A DNA stretch of 61,405 nt. Source: Ignavibacteriota bacterium. Lineage in GTDB: Bacteria; Bacteroidota; Ignavibacteria; Palsa-1295. Positions 1 through 8,770 of the stretch are shown here, piece by piece. Each line of letters begins with the position of its first letter. Position 1 is the first letter of the stretch. The stretch covers positions 1 through 61,405 of the forward strand of contig PLYO01000003.1 in the NCBI GenBank assembly GCA_003151825.1. The letters run 5' to 3'. The position numbers and the translations under genes were made by a program. The notes beneath the pieces are model-generated. The model saw only the letters and a program-made list of their open reading frames with translations. It was not told the DNA's origin and ran no database searches.

Positions 1-2
1 AC

Positions 3-362
3 ACCACGCTTCCTTCTATCAAAACGATCGACCCCCAACTCGATTCGCTTTTGAACCTGCATTTGCTTAATGCCGATGTGCCTGAGAACTACGTGGGCAT
101 TCTTTCCAATGCCACCGCCAACCCCAACCCCACGGGCGAGGGAACGGTAATTTCATTCAGCATCGCCAAGGAGGCGTATGTGAAAATCGAGCTGTTCAAT
201 GTTTTAGGGCATGAGGTTTCCTCGGCGGGTTTCGAGAGCCTGTTCGAGCCGGGGAATAAATCGGTTCCGCTCTCGCTTATGGGCCTTCCTTCGGGAACCT
301 ACTTTGCGCGTATCCTTACGGCGTATGGGGAAGTTCAATCGGTGAAATTGGTGAAGGAATAG
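3..362 (+). CDS. T9SS cargo protein, C-terminal fragment (cut by window start)
   Basis: The reading frame is open from the first bases, so only about the last 119 residues of a longer secreted protein are visible. The end is a type A T9SS sorting domain: an N-x-N-P stretch (ATANPNPTGEG), a beta strand, the hallmark FNVLGHEV and the closing LPSGTYFARIL / VKLVKE strands. In this family the domain is recognised at the outer membrane and removed or anchored by the T9SS. An in-frame TTG at 51 is not a credible start. The function of the missing N-terminal part cannot be judged. A strong hairpin terminator follows 17 bp downstream. Confidence 0.85.
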   Translation, partial: TTLPSIKTIDPQLDSLLNLHLLNADVPENYVGILSNATANPNPTGEGTVISFSIAKEAYVKIELFNVLGHEVSSAGFESLFEPGNKSVPLSLMGLPSGTYFARILTAYGEVQSVKLVKE

Positions 363-378
363 CGTCCCCCTCACCCAA

Positions 379-415
379 CCTCTCCCCCTGCTGGGGGAGA
401 GGGGTTTGTTTTTTT
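379..415 (+). terminator. Rho-independent terminator made from a dispersed palindrome
   Basis: A perfect 10-bp stem (379-388 with 393-402) with a TGCT loop is followed by GG and a T-rich tract to 415. It ends the T9SS gene upstream. The same C-rich/G-rich palindrome type (family J here) recurs at 44319-44341, 46029-46052 and 54134-54156, where it is not a terminator, so the terminator was probably built from a mobile palindrome. Confidence 0.8.
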
Positions 416-446
416 CCATTTGTCATTCGTCATTTGTCATTCATCC
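416..446. repeat. Family M repeat (TTTGTCATTCGTC type)
   Basis: Tandem-like heptamer repeats of the form GTCATTCGTCATTTGTCATTC. The reverse complement of the same motif occurs at 25195-25215, just before another T9SS gene. Function unknown. Confidence 0.55.
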
Positions 447-485
447 GGTAGTCCCAAACCAAGTTGTGTCCTACGATTCCGGCGG

Positions 486-537
486 TTGCGGAATTATGGC
501 GGGAATGTATTAGTTTTGAGGAATGTATTAGTTTTAA
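486..537 (+). promoter_or_regulatory. Candidate Bacteroidota-type promoter within an 18-bp tandem duplication
   Basis: TAGTTTTG at 511-518 fits the -7 consensus TAnnTTTG, with TTG at 486-488 as the -33 element (22-bp spacer). The 18-bp unit carrying the -7 element (502-519) is repeated at 520-537, where the last base of the box is A instead of G. It would give a leader of about 115 nt for the gene starting at 638. This is a match by eye only. Confidence 0.35.
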
Positions 538-637
538 TAATTATCGTTCTTAAGGCGCGTGCCTCGGCTTTTTGCGATTTTCATCCACTGTGCGACCATA
601 CCACCGATTACATCCCATCCGCGCATCGCTAACCGCG

Positions 638-3600
638 ATGCGCTTTCGAGCAACAATGCTTTTCGGAGCCACACTGCATCGGCGAGCCGCACTGCTCTGT
701 CGAGCGGCCATGCTGCTCGCGGTGGGCTGTGCCGTGGTTTTGCCCGGCACGGCTCATGCGCAATACACCACGAAGAATCAATTTGTCGCCGCCGTGGAGA
801 CTATCGAGGGACTCCTGACGCTCTATGTGTGTCCTGCTCCTCCACTGAGCTACAACGGGCTTACCTTCCCGGAAGAATCCTACCTGACCGTCGAGGTAAA
901 TGGATTGTATTATACCAATAACCCGAACGTAGATACGAATGCGGCGCAAACCTTGCCTGACATACTCTTGACTAATGCCAAAACTACGAAAATTGCCGAC
1001 ACGCTGCATACGGTTTGGAAAGAACCAGGGTTCGAGATCGTCCAAAACACTTACCCCGTTGCATTTAAAAGCAGCGGAGTGATTGTAATAAGCATCAAAA
1101 TTGTCAATCAGGGCGCCTTAGGCATCCCTGCTCAGGCGCAGTACCTGCTGGATAACGAGAACAGCACCAGCTCTACTTCAAACGATGCTCCCTTCACGAT
1201 CACGCGCTACGGCTACATTCCGAATACGTCTTGTTGGCAGAACTGTCCGCCGAATCCGATTCCGAGCTTCGACTTGACGTTTGAAAATCCGCCAAGCTCC
1301 GGAAAACCGGGAACGGTGGGCCTTGGGTATTTCAACGATTCCTTGACGCCGAGTCCGCTCGGACTCTTGCCGCCTTCTCTTGTCCAATTCGGCTACTGGC
1401 CCGATCAGGTTTACATTCCCTGGGGTCCATGCCCTCCTTCGACGAGATGGGTGGATAATGCGACGCTCATGATGGGCCCGCAAGGCCTAACGGCCACTGC
1501 TTTTAATGCGGGCGTGAGCGATAGCGTGACGGAAATTTTCCGCACCGCTTACGGCACTCCGGAATGGTGCTACGTTCACGGACAAATCGTCGGCATTGCG
1601 CTGTATCCCCAGCATATCACCTGGAATCCGGTCACGATGGCTTATACGCCTAACCCGTTTCAGGTGGAGACCTTCTTGTTCACCGCCGATGCCGGAGCGG
1701 CGGGCGGCACGACCATCCGGCAAACGGTTTCCAACCCGATCCACATTACGAGCCCTAAACCCACGGGACCCACCAACAACGATACGACACAACTTCAAAC
1801 CGTTGGATCCATTGGAGGCAGCGGGGTTGCTCAGGTGTATTGGATGGATTCGGCGATTGTTTCTCCAGCACCCTGCATGGGAAGCTTCCCGGTGGATATT
1901 AATTTCGATGTAAAAACCGGTAACTTAGCGACGCCGACGTTCACCAATTCCTGGGGTTGCTCCATTACCGTGGATTGCGCCCACCCCGACATCACCCCTC
2001 CGAAATTTCATAACTCCTTCGCTGGCTGTGACTCGATCTTCAATGACACGATTACCGTGCATGACGACACGCTCTATGATAACGGCCTGAAGGACATTAC
2101 CTACACATCTCCGGATCTCAAACCCGCTCAGTATAGCGTCACGATCAACCCACCGCCGCCGTATCCGTGTATCGACAGTTCCGCTAAGATTTTCGTCCAG
2201 CAGTTAGATTCCGTGCATGGCGGCCAGGTAATTTTTACGTTCACCGATTGCGCCAATAATGTAAGCATGGATACGGTGTGTTTTACGTCTCGTCTCGATC
2301 TGACCGCGCCACGGTTTTGGATCGATTCCCTTGTGACCGATTGCCATGCCCAATGCCAGGAGTGGAGCGTAACCGACACCGCGAAAAGCGATACCAGCGT
2401 TGACCGTGGCGTCGATTCCATTATCGTCGTTTCTGCTACGAACATGACGCTTTCGGGAGTTCCTGTTAAGGGAAAATACCCGACTGGCACGCCTGAGGCC
2501 ACGTTCCATGTCTGCGTAACCGACTCCCTGCTCGATGGAACGATTATCCTCCGAGCTAACGACACATCGCACAATTTCAGCTTCGACACGATCACCTATT
2601 GCACAACGCCGGACACGCTTCCGCCTGTCATTACCGCGCAGGCGTATAATCCTACGGACAGCTCTTGGCACATTCATGTCACCGAAACGCGCCCGTGGGA
2701 TCGCGGGATTGACTCCGTGTGGCTCGAACAGACAAGTAATGTGACTTCCAGCCCACTACTACCGGTTCATCCGGCTGGCTGCCCTTCCACGTTCGACTTC
2801 CGTGTGATCGTTATCGATACGAGCCAATGCGCGAGTGCGATGGTTTACGCTAAAGATTGCGCGGGTAATGTTTCTTCCCCCACACCGCTTTCCTTCACAA
2901 AGGGCGCGATACCTGTTATCGTGGCATCCAAGAAGATACTCTGCAAACCCACGGATTCGGCAGTGCTCGATGCGGGAACGGGGTACAGTGGTTATCTTTG
3001 GTCGAACGGAGATGCTACTCAGAAGATCACCGTTGGCGCGGGCGTGTATTCCGTTACTGTGCAGGAGGGCGCTGGATGTCCGGCTACATCGAAACCGGAT
3101 ACGATTACTTTGTCGCCAGCAACTCCGCTAATCACGCCATCCAGTCCGCCGACGATGTGCGCTCCCGATAGTGTGCAGCTTGACGCCGGACCGGGATACG
3201 CTACCTATCAATGGCTTAAGGATGGCAGCAATATCCCGGGTTCCGAAACAATTTGGGCGAATAGCACCGGAAATTACACCGTGCAAGTAACGAACGCTGC
3301 CGGTTGCACGGGAACCTCGCCGGCAGTGACGGTTACCATCAATCCTCCCCCGCCGGTTCCTGTTATCACGTCGGTCAATAATGTTATGACCGCGACGCCC
3401 CCCAGCACATCTTATCAATGGTCGCGGAATGGCACGCCAATCCCTGGCGCAACGAGTCAGACCTATACTGACCTGACAGGTGGCAGCTATACCGTAACCA
3501 TTACCGATGCCAACGGCTGCTCGAATACGTCTCAGCCGTTCTCGAATTCCGGCTTGACCCTAATCTGCCTTTCTGCAATGGTGCGAGCGCAAGAGTCCAA

Positions 3601-4237
3601 CCAAGTAACCATTCCTCTGACCGTATGTTCATCTCAGACCACGCCATCTGGTAACTTAAACTTCACAACGAAGATAGCTTTCAATAAAACATTATTAATA
3701 CCGAATGGCTCACCGTCCGGCGGCATCATTGGACCCATAACCATGAAGGGTGATAGTCTCATTGTCGAATATACCGGCACTGGCTCGGCTGCGTCAGGGA
3801 CAGTATTGTTGAATCTTCCATTCATCGCTGCGCTCGGCGACGATAGCTGCACGGCTGTAACCATCGATTCCTTCGCGTGGAGTGTGCCGAATATTGCAGT
3901 GTCGGTGAAGAACGATACGTTCTGCCTGACCAACCTCTGCTATCAGGGCGGAACGCAGCTGATCGATCCCAATGGAACGGTTTCGCTTGCCGCGCCGCAG
4001 CCCAATCCCGCATCGAGCAGCATCGCCATTGGCTATCAGTTGATCGAGAAAGGCCCCACGACACTCATTGTTTACGATCTGCTCGGTCACGAAGTCCTCC
4101 GGCTTTTGGATGGCACTGCAACGCCCGGAACCTATACCGCAAGCGCGGACGTGAGCGGACTGGCTGCCGGAACTTATATTTATTCGCTTCACACGCCCAC
4201 GGTCGTCAAATCGGATTACCTGAAGATCGCTCGATAA
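638..4237 (+). CDS. Large T9SS-secreted protein with Ig/PKD-like repeats
   Basis: Predicted extracellular protein of about 1199 residues. I place the start at ATG 638; an upstream TTG at 572 and ATGs at 656 and 710 are alternatives. A hydrophobic stretch (AAMLLAVGCAVVLPG) ends in AHA-Q, a good signal peptidase I site. The middle has several cysteine-containing beta modules of the kind 'DITPPKF...FNDTITVHDDTLYDNG', then two clear PKD/Ig-like repeats (GYSGYLWSNGDATQKITV and GYATYQWLKDGSNIPGS). The C-terminus is a type A sorting domain (PQPNPASSS, YDLLGHEVL, LAAGTYIYSL). Probably surface-attached or released; an adhesive or structural role is an inference. The stop lies in a 22-bp tandem duplication. 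Confidence 0.8.
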   Translation: MRFRATMLFGATLHRRAALLCRAAMLLAVGCAVVLPGTAHAQYTTKNQFVAAVETIEGLLTLYVCPAPPLSYNGLTFPEESYLTVEVNGLYYTNNPNVDTNAAQTLPDILLTNAKTTKIADTLHTVWKEPGFEIVQNTYPVAFKSSGVIVISIKIVNQGALGIPAQAQYLLDNENSTSSTSNDAPFTITRYGYIPNTSCWQNCPPNPIPSFDLTFENPPSSGKPGTVGLGYFNDSLTPSPLGLLPPSLVQFGYWPDQVYIPWGPCPPSTRWVDNATLMMGPQGLTATAFNAGVSDSVTEIFRTAYGTPEWCYVHGQIVGIALYPQHITWNPVTMAYTPNPFQVETFLFTADAGAAGGTTIRQTVSNPIHITSPKPTGPTNNDTTQLQTVGSIGGSGVAQVYWMDSAIVSPAPCMGSFPVDINFDVKTGNLATPTFTNSWGCSITVDCAHPDITPPKFHNSFAGCDSIFNDTITVHDDTLYDNGLKDITYTSPDLKPAQYSVTINPPPPYPCIDSSAKIFVQQLDSVHGGQVIFTFTDCANNVSMDTVCFTSRLDLTAPRFWIDSLVTDCHAQCQEWSVTDTAKSDTSVDRGVDSIIVVSATNMTLSGVPVKGKYPTGTPEATFHVCVTDSLLDGTIILRANDTSHNFSFDTITYCTTPDTLPPVITAQAYNPTDSSWHIHVTETRPWDRGIDSVWLEQTSNVTSSPLLPVHPAGCPSTFDFRVIVIDTSQCASAMVYAKDCAGNVSSPTPLSFTKGAIPVIVASKKILCKPTDSAVLDAGTGYSGYLWSNGDATQKITVGAGVYSVTVQEGAGCPATSKPDTITLSPATPLITPSSPPTMCAPDSVQLDAGPGYATYQWLKDGSNIPGSETIWANSTGNYTVQVTNAAGCTGTSPAVTVTINPPPPVPVITSVNNVMTATPPSTSYQWSRNGTPIPGATSQTYTDLTGGSYTVTITDANGCSNTSQPFSNSGLTLICLSAMVRAQESNQVTIPLTVCSSQTTPSGNLNFTTKIAFNKTLLIPNGSPSGGIIGPITMKGDSLIVEYTGTGSAASGTVLLNLPFIAALGDDSCTAVTIDSFAWSVPNIAVSVKNDTFCLTNLCYQGGTQLIDPNGTVSLAAPQPNPASSSIAIGYQLIEKGPTTLIVYDLLGHEVLRLLDGTATPGTYTASADVSGLAAGTYIYSLHTPTVVKSDYLKIAR

Positions 4238-4258
4238 TTACCTGAAGATCGCCCGATA
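4215..4258 (+). repeat. 22-bp tandem duplication across a stop codon
   Basis: The unit at 4215-4236 is repeated at 4237-4258 with one T-to-C change. It spans the last codons and TAA of the preceding T9SS gene and ends two bases before the ATG of the OmpA gene. It looks like a replication-slippage product. Confidence 0.85.
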
Positions 4259-4259
4259 C

Positions 4260-6281
4260 ATGATTCGCTCCCTTCGTAACGCATTCGGACTTTTCGCAGT
4301 CTGCGTGGCATTTTTTGTGCCGAACGCATCGCGCGCGCAGTCGCAAGTCGCTCGCATCGACACGTCGAAATCCACGTTCGGCCTCGTGCTCGATGGTTCG
4401 AGGAACGTGGACCGCGCTAATTTCCAAACGATTCCCGGCATCCCGAATTGCTGCCCGCTCTTCCAAACCGGCTCGGGCTGGGGTGGCTCCGGTGGGCTTT
4501 TTTACGATTACGATGCGTTCGGCGACGGTCATCTCGGCGTGCGAGCCGTCGTCAGCTTGCTCGGTGGAACCCTTTCCACGGTCCAACCGGTAACCATTGC
4601 GGTGGGTAACGGGGTGAGCGAAGAATTACCGCTGCAATACACGATCGTTTCTCATTTTACGGTCGCGGAACTCGAACCATATTACAAGTTAGATATTGGG
4701 AATGTTGGCCTGATGATCGGGCCAAGCGTGGGTTACATTCTGTCGAGCACGTACAATCAGGCCGAAACGATTCAAGGCAACCAAGGCGTATTCTATACCA
4801 ACCCACCCACCAATTTACGAACGAGAAACGTCTATTCGGGAAATATCCCCGATGCGGAAAAAATTCGTCTGGGGGTGTTTGCCGGCGTCTCGTACCAACT
4901 CCCGCTGAATAGTTCCGGCTCGCTGCATCTCATCCCGGAAATTTCCTACGATTACGGCCTTACGCCAATGGTTTCGGGACTCAGTTGGACGGTGAGCGCG
5001 CTTCAGGGCGGAGTCAGTATCGGTTACACGCCAATAACCGTGATCGAGCCACCACCACCGCCGCCACCACCGCCACCTCCTCCTCCGCCGCCGCCTGCGT
5101 TGATCGTCAGCATCAAGGCGTATAGTATCTTAAATGGAGTCCGGGACTCGAATAATCTTTCGGTTGCCGTCGAGGAATTTTATTCCACGACGCAGACACC
5201 GTTGCTTCCGTTTATGGTCTTCGGACTCGATGAGAGCACTATTCCATCGCGTTACCATCGCATCAGCGCAGGCCAAGCGGCGGATTTCGATATTCGCAAA
5301 ACGGATTCGACCGATAATGTTCACGTCTATCACGACTTACTGAACATCATCGGCAAACGTATGCGCGAGCATCCGAAGGCGCGGATCACGCTCACCGGCT
5401 GCACCTCGAACGAGCCGGAGGAACTTGAAGACAAAGACCTCGCAGGCGACAGAGCCAACTCGATTGCAACCTATCTCAATAATATCTGGGGAGTGAACGC
5501 CAGCCAGATCTCGATTCAGTCGAGAGGGCTTCCCGCGAAACCCTCCTCGCTTACCGACCCGGATGGAAAAGCGGAAAACCGCCGCGTGGAAATCGCCGTG
5601 TCTGACCCCGCTATTCTTGCGCCGGTCCAGCTTGCCGATACGCAGCTGACGACCAATCCGCCGGGCATGGAGTTCGTGCCAACGGTCTCGGCCCAAGCCG
5701 GCATCAAGAATTGGGATATGTACGTCACACAGCCCGTGATGACGCTCTACCATGAACATGGTTCCGGCAGGCCGAAAACATGGGACTGGGATTTGCGATC
5801 GGTCTCCGCAAAGATTCCGCGAACCGAGGATACCATCGAATACGGTCTGACCATCACCGACTCCGCAGGCCAGGAAACAACCTCGATCGGAACGATTCCC
5901 GTCCTGCAAAAGACGATTAGCAAGAAACGGCTCGAACGCCTCGCGGATAAAGTCATCGAGCGATATACGCTCGTGCTGTTCGATTTCGGTTCCTCGAAGA
6001 TCGACCCGCAAAACGAGCGGGCTATCGCGTACATTCGTCAGCAAATCACGCCGGGAACGAAAGCTTTCATCACCGGCTATGCCGACCGCTCCGGCGAGGA
6101 CACGCTCAATCTTCATCTCACCGAAGACCGCGCTAACGCGGTGGCGAAGTTGCTAAGCGCGCCGGATTACGAAGCAAAGGGCGTAGGGAAATCGATCCTC
6201 CTCTTCGATAACGACACCCCCGAAGGCCGCTTCTATTCCCGAACCGTCAATATTCGCCTCGAGAAGTCGATCAATCAATGA
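4260..6281 (+). CDS. Outer-membrane protein with two OmpA-like domains
   Basis: 673 residues. A signal peptide (MIRSLRNAF...NASRA-Q) is followed by a beta-rich region to about residue 260 that looks like a small outer-membrane barrel. A run of 16 or more prolines (around 262-280) follows, then two peptidoglycan-binding OmpA-type domains. The first (about 310-450) has TLTGCTSNEPEE and GKAENRRVEIAV; the second (about 560-673) has LFDFGSSKID, ITGYADRSGEDTLN and the terminal SRTVNIRLE. Such proteins tether the outer membrane to peptidoglycan. Two OmpA domains in one chain is unusual, and the gene at 25260-27452 has the same plan, so the two are paralogues. It starts 22 bp after the T9SS gene and may be cotranscribed. 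Confidence 0.85.
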   Translation: MIRSLRNAFGLFAVCVAFFVPNASRAQSQVARIDTSKSTFGLVLDGSRNVDRANFQTIPGIPNCCPLFQTGSGWGGSGGLFYDYDAFGDGHLGVRAVVSLLGGTLSTVQPVTIAVGNGVSEELPLQYTIVSHFTVAELEPYYKLDIGNVGLMIGPSVGYILSSTYNQAETIQGNQGVFYTNPPTNLRTRNVYSGNIPDAEKIRLGVFAGVSYQLPLNSSGSLHLIPEISYDYGLTPMVSGLSWTVSALQGGVSIGYTPITVIEPPPPPPPPPPPPPPPPALIVSIKAYSILNGVRDSNNLSVAVEEFYSTTQTPLLPFMVFGLDESTIPSRYHRISAGQAADFDIRKTDSTDNVHVYHDLLNIIGKRMREHPKARITLTGCTSNEPEELEDKDLAGDRANSIATYLNNIWGVNASQISIQSRGLPAKPSSLTDPDGKAENRRVEIAVSDPAILAPVQLADTQLTTNPPGMEFVPTVSAQAGIKNWDMYVTQPVMTLYHEHGSGRPKTWDWDLRSVSAKIPRTEDTIEYGLTITDSAGQETTSIGTIPVLQKTISKKRLERLADKVIERYTLVLFDFGSSKIDPQNERAIAYIRQQITPGTKAFITGYADRSGEDTLNLHLTEDRANAVAKLLSAPDYEAKGVGKSILLFDNDTPEGRFYSRTVNIRLEKSINQ

Positions 6282-6358
6282 TCGCTTCGGAAAAGCGTAG
6301 ATAGCGCTGTTAGCAGCAGCCGTATTATTTTTGGAACTCCCGTTGTTTGTGGAACGGC

Positions 6359-7234
6359 ATGAAATCTAAGAAAAAAATTCCGTCGAAAGGCTCGCCGAAC
6401 CCGATTGCATCGTCCGAGGGTCACGCTGCGGAAGCGCGCCGTGTGACCACTCGCACCATCCGCGAAATGAAATTGCGTGGCGAAAAAGTCACGATGATTA
6501 CGGCGTACGATTACACCTTCGCGCGCCTCTTCGATCAGGCCGGCGCGGACATATTGCTCGTCGGCGATTCGCTGTCCAATGTCATTCAAGGCAATGAGAC
6601 CACGATTCCCGTCACGCTGGATGAAATGATATACCACGCGCGGCTCGTGGTGCGCGGCGTTCACGAGCACGCGATGGTGATTTGCGATATGCCGTTTATG
6701 AGCTTTCAGGTAACGGTCGAGGAAGGATTCCGAAATGCCGGGCGCATCATGAAAGAGACGGGCGCGGGCGGAGTGAAGCTTGAAGGCGGCCAGCGCGTGG
6801 CAGATCATGTCCGCCGCATGAGCGAGGCAGGGATTCCCGTCATGGGGCATTTGGGACTCACGCCGCAGTCGATCCATCAATTTGGAAGTTATCGAACGCG
6901 CGGAATCACGAAAGATGAATCGGATCGGATGAAAAAGGACGCGAAAGCTTTGGAAGACGCAGGTTGCTTCGCATTAGTGCTCGAAAAAATTCCCTCCGGC
7001 CTCGCAAAGGAAATCACCGATTCCCTTAAAGTCTCGACCATTGGCATCGGCGCCGGCCCGCATTGCGATGGGCAGGTGCTCGTCATGCACGACATGCTGG
7101 GCCTGACCGAAGAATTCCATCCCCGATTCGTCCGCCGCTATGCGTCGCTTGCTGAAACGGTGCGGGAAGCTGTTCGGAGCTATGATTCGGATATTAAGAA
7201 CGGGAAGTTTCCGAGCAAGGCGGAATCGTATTGA
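6359..7234 (+). CDS. panB: 3-methyl-2-oxobutanoate hydroxymethyltransferase
   Basis: Ketopantoate hydroxymethyltransferase: transfers a one-carbon unit from 5,10-methylene-THF to 2-oxoisovalerate, the first step of pantothenate (and so CoA) synthesis, in the cytosol. Diagnostic segments are ITAYDYTFARLFDQAGAD, LLVGDSLSNVIQGNETT, GGVKLEGG, VMGHLGLTPQS and IGIGAGPHCDGQVLV. At 291 residues it is slightly longer than usual because of a lysine-rich leader (MKSKKKIPSKG). ATG 6359 is preferred to the TTG at 6347. No other pantothenate gene is adjacent. A family A repeat begins five bases after the stop. Confidence 0.95.
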   Translation: MKSKKKIPSKGSPNPIASSEGHAAEARRVTTRTIREMKLRGEKVTMITAYDYTFARLFDQAGADILLVGDSLSNVIQGNETTIPVTLDEMIYHARLVVRGVHEHAMVICDMPFMSFQVTVEEGFRNAGRIMKETGAGGVKLEGGQRVADHVRRMSEAGIPVMGHLGLTPQSIHQFGSYRTRGITKDESDRMKKDAKALEDAGCFALVLEKIPSGLAKEITDSLKVSTIGIGAGPHCDGQVLVMHDMLGLTEEFHPRFVRRYASLAETVREAVRSYDSDIKNGKFPSKAESY

Positions 7235-7238
7235 AGCC

Positions 7239-7280
7239 AGAACCAGGATTACGCGGATTGTTGCGGATTTCTCGGATTGA
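7239..7280. repeat. Family A repeat, single arm (GGATTACGCGG type)
   Basis: Contains CCAGGATTACGCGGATTG followed by TTGCGGATTTCTCGGATT. It is a single copy of the arm sequence that forms inverted pairs at 11999-12165 and 19641-19820. It lies in the 100-bp gap between panB and brnT. Confidence 0.7.
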
Positions 7281-7334
7281 TTTATTGGATAATCGGACGG
7301 AATTTGCCTTGATAACTATGGGTTAGTATGAATC

Positions 7335-7628
7335 ATGTCAGCACACCTTCTGCACTTTGAATGGGACGAGCAGAAGGCACTTCTGAATCTCAGAAAGCAT
7401 GGCGTGAGCTTCGAAGAGGCCTCGCTCTCATTCTTTGACGAGAGATTCATTCGTAGGGTCGATATCAAGCACTCGGTTTACGAAACTCGATACGGGGGCA
7501 TTGGCCGAATTACGTCGGGCAAATTGCTTGTGACTACATATACGGAACGAGGAGATAATATTAGGATTATTTCATCCCGTAAGGCGAACAAAAAGGAAAA
7601 ATTAGATTATGAAAACTTTAAGGAATAA
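7335..7628 (+). CDS. brnT: BrnT-family toxin (RelE-like ribonuclease fold)
   Basis: 97 residues, the usual BrnT length. It shows the family start FEWDEQKALLNLRKHGVSFEEA and the end RIISSRKANKKEKLDYE; the paired R-x-I-S-x-R-x-A residues belong to the signature. Family members are growth-inhibiting ribonucleases neutralised by BrnA-type partners. Its 3' end overlaps the start of the antitoxin-like gene by 20 bp, the normal toxin-first order of brnTA. No extra promoter element was recognised. Activity is inferred from family membership only. Confidence 0.88.
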   Translation: MSAHLLHFEWDEQKALLNLRKHGVSFEEASLSFFDERFIRRVDIKHSVYETRYGGIGRITSGKLLVTTYTERGDNIRIISSRKANKKEKLDYENFKE

Positions 7629-7902
7629 AAGAGCGGGGAAAGCATCCGAAGAGGAAGAAACACTCGCTACTTATGATTTTAGCACGGGAGAACGGCCTCG
7701 TTACGCCGAAAAATTTCCGTCGGGTGCTACTATTACTATTATGTCCAGCAACGGATCGGTGAAAAAAAAGCGAATCACAAAACGTTCTCTCGTTATTCTT
7801 GACGATGACGTTTCCAAAGTATTTTCCGACACCAAGTCGGTCAATGCCGCCTTACGGCATCTCATCGCTGCGCTTCCCGTCAGAGCACAACGAGCGGCTT
7901 GA
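7609..7902 (+). CDS. BrnA-like antitoxin
   Basis: 97 residues, starting inside the end of brnT. The N-terminal half is charged and probably flexible (KRAGKASEEEETLATYDFS). The C-terminal half, with ITKRSLVILDDDVSKVFSDTKSVNAALRHLI split as a strand plus two helices, resembles the ribbon-helix-helix DNA-binding end of BrnA-type antitoxins. Known BrnA proteins bind BrnT and autorepress the operon. The assignment rests mainly on position and the RHH-like end; the sequence is not a textbook BrnA. Confidence 0.65.
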   Translation: MKTLRNKRAGKASEEEETLATYDFSTGERPRYAEKFPSGATITIMSSNGSVKKKRITKRSLVILDDDVSKVFSDTKSVNAALRHLIAALPVRAQRAA

Positions 7903-7907
7903 GATTC

Positions 7908-7940
7908 AATACTTATAGAATCCCTCGCCGCTCTTCTTGC
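7908..7940 (-). pseudogene. 33-bp relic of the 3' end of a 3-hydroxybutyryl-CoA dehydrogenase gene
   Basis: Read on the minus strand this segment encodes KKSGEGFYKY and a stop, the same ten residues that end the intact dehydrogenase (8773-8805). The two copies differ at two bases, both synonymous (GAG/GAA and TTC/TTT), plus the stop codon (TGA versus TAG). The rest of the copy is absent: its place is taken by the lipoprotein gene. It looks like what remains of a paralogue after replacement or deletion. Confidence 0.65.
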
Positions 7941-7950
7941 ATCGAAGCTC

Positions 7951-8730
7951 TTACTTTAACTCATACGCGACGAGGTGCTTCGAGGCTACGGGCTGGAACG
8001 TGCCATTCACGCCGGCCTGGTTGACGACCATCGTCACCGGCATCCCGAGCGTGGTCGAGAAGTAGAGATCGGTTTTCACTGGGTTTACATCCTGACCTGT
8101 GCCAACGAAGTTGTGATGGAGCCGGACGGCATGCTCGCAAGTGAGCGATGTGTTCTGGATGGTGAAGGTCGCCGGTTGCGCCCAAGCAATCGAATCGGTC
8201 GGTGATGGCCACTGCTCGCTTGTTTGGATGAAGTTCGTCTGCGTATGGATGGGGTAAATATACGATACGACCGTGCTATCGTCGCTCACAACGCGACCCA
8301 GCGAATCGGTAAAAATGGTTGTTGTGCTTATTCCGGGGATAGCAAGGTCGCCAGTGGAAGTCATGGCAAACATGGGTGGTCCGTCAGCATCGACTTCAGT
8401 CTGATCTACCGCGATGGTGCCGCTCGAATCGACCGTTACCCGAGTGTAGTAGAGGAACGTGCGTGTATTGGGCGAGAGCAGCACAGCATTCATCAACCCC
8501 GGAAGGGTTACGCCGGATTCGAGGACGGTATCCGATTCGTTGATCACGACAAACTGACCGGTTAGAGGGTTCAATGCGCTATCCACATAGGTGAAGATAC
8601 TTCCCACCGTAGGAAGCCCGCTGCCACTCGCTGGCCCATTGTTCGTCGCCGTAGAGTGGCTGCACCCGGCCATCACCGCGAGCGCCAGCACGGCTCTAAT
8701 CCCAATTTTCCGTTCGATCCGACTAATCAT
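7951..8730 (-). CDS. Lipoprotein of unknown function
   Basis: 259 residues with a basic start (MISRIERKIGIR), a hydrophobic segment and the lipobox LAVMAGC, so it should be lipid-modified and membrane-anchored facing the periplasm or outside. After a Gly/Ser-rich linker the sequence is rich in short beta strands and Thr/Asp, with no motif I recognise. TATATTAT lies just before the ATG on this strand and may be promoter sequence. The gene sits between an intact hydroxybutyryl-CoA dehydrogenase gene and a relic of the same gene end, so it may be a late arrival. Confidence 0.75.
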   Translation of the reverse strand: MISRIERKIGIRAVLALAVMAGCSHSTATNNGPASGSGLPTVGSIFTYVDSALNPLTGQFVVINESDTVLESGVTLPGLMNAVLLSPNTRTFLYYTRVTVDSSGTIAVDQTEVDADGPPMFAMTSTGDLAIPGISTTTIFTDSLGRVVSDDSTVVSYIYPIHTQTNFIQTSEQWPSPTDSIAWAQPATFTIQNTSLTCEHAVRLHHNFVGTGQDVNPVKTDLYFSTTLGMPVTMVVNQAGVNGTFQPVASKHLVAYELK

Positions 8731-8770
8731 AACGAATGATAATATACGAAAATGCAGTTTAGTTCACATG

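Noticed and set aside
5048..5098. CCA/CCG microsatellite as a phase-variation tract
   Set aside because: It encodes the proline linker in frame. Units are mixed CCA/CCG/CCT codons and multiples of three, so slippage would only change linker length.
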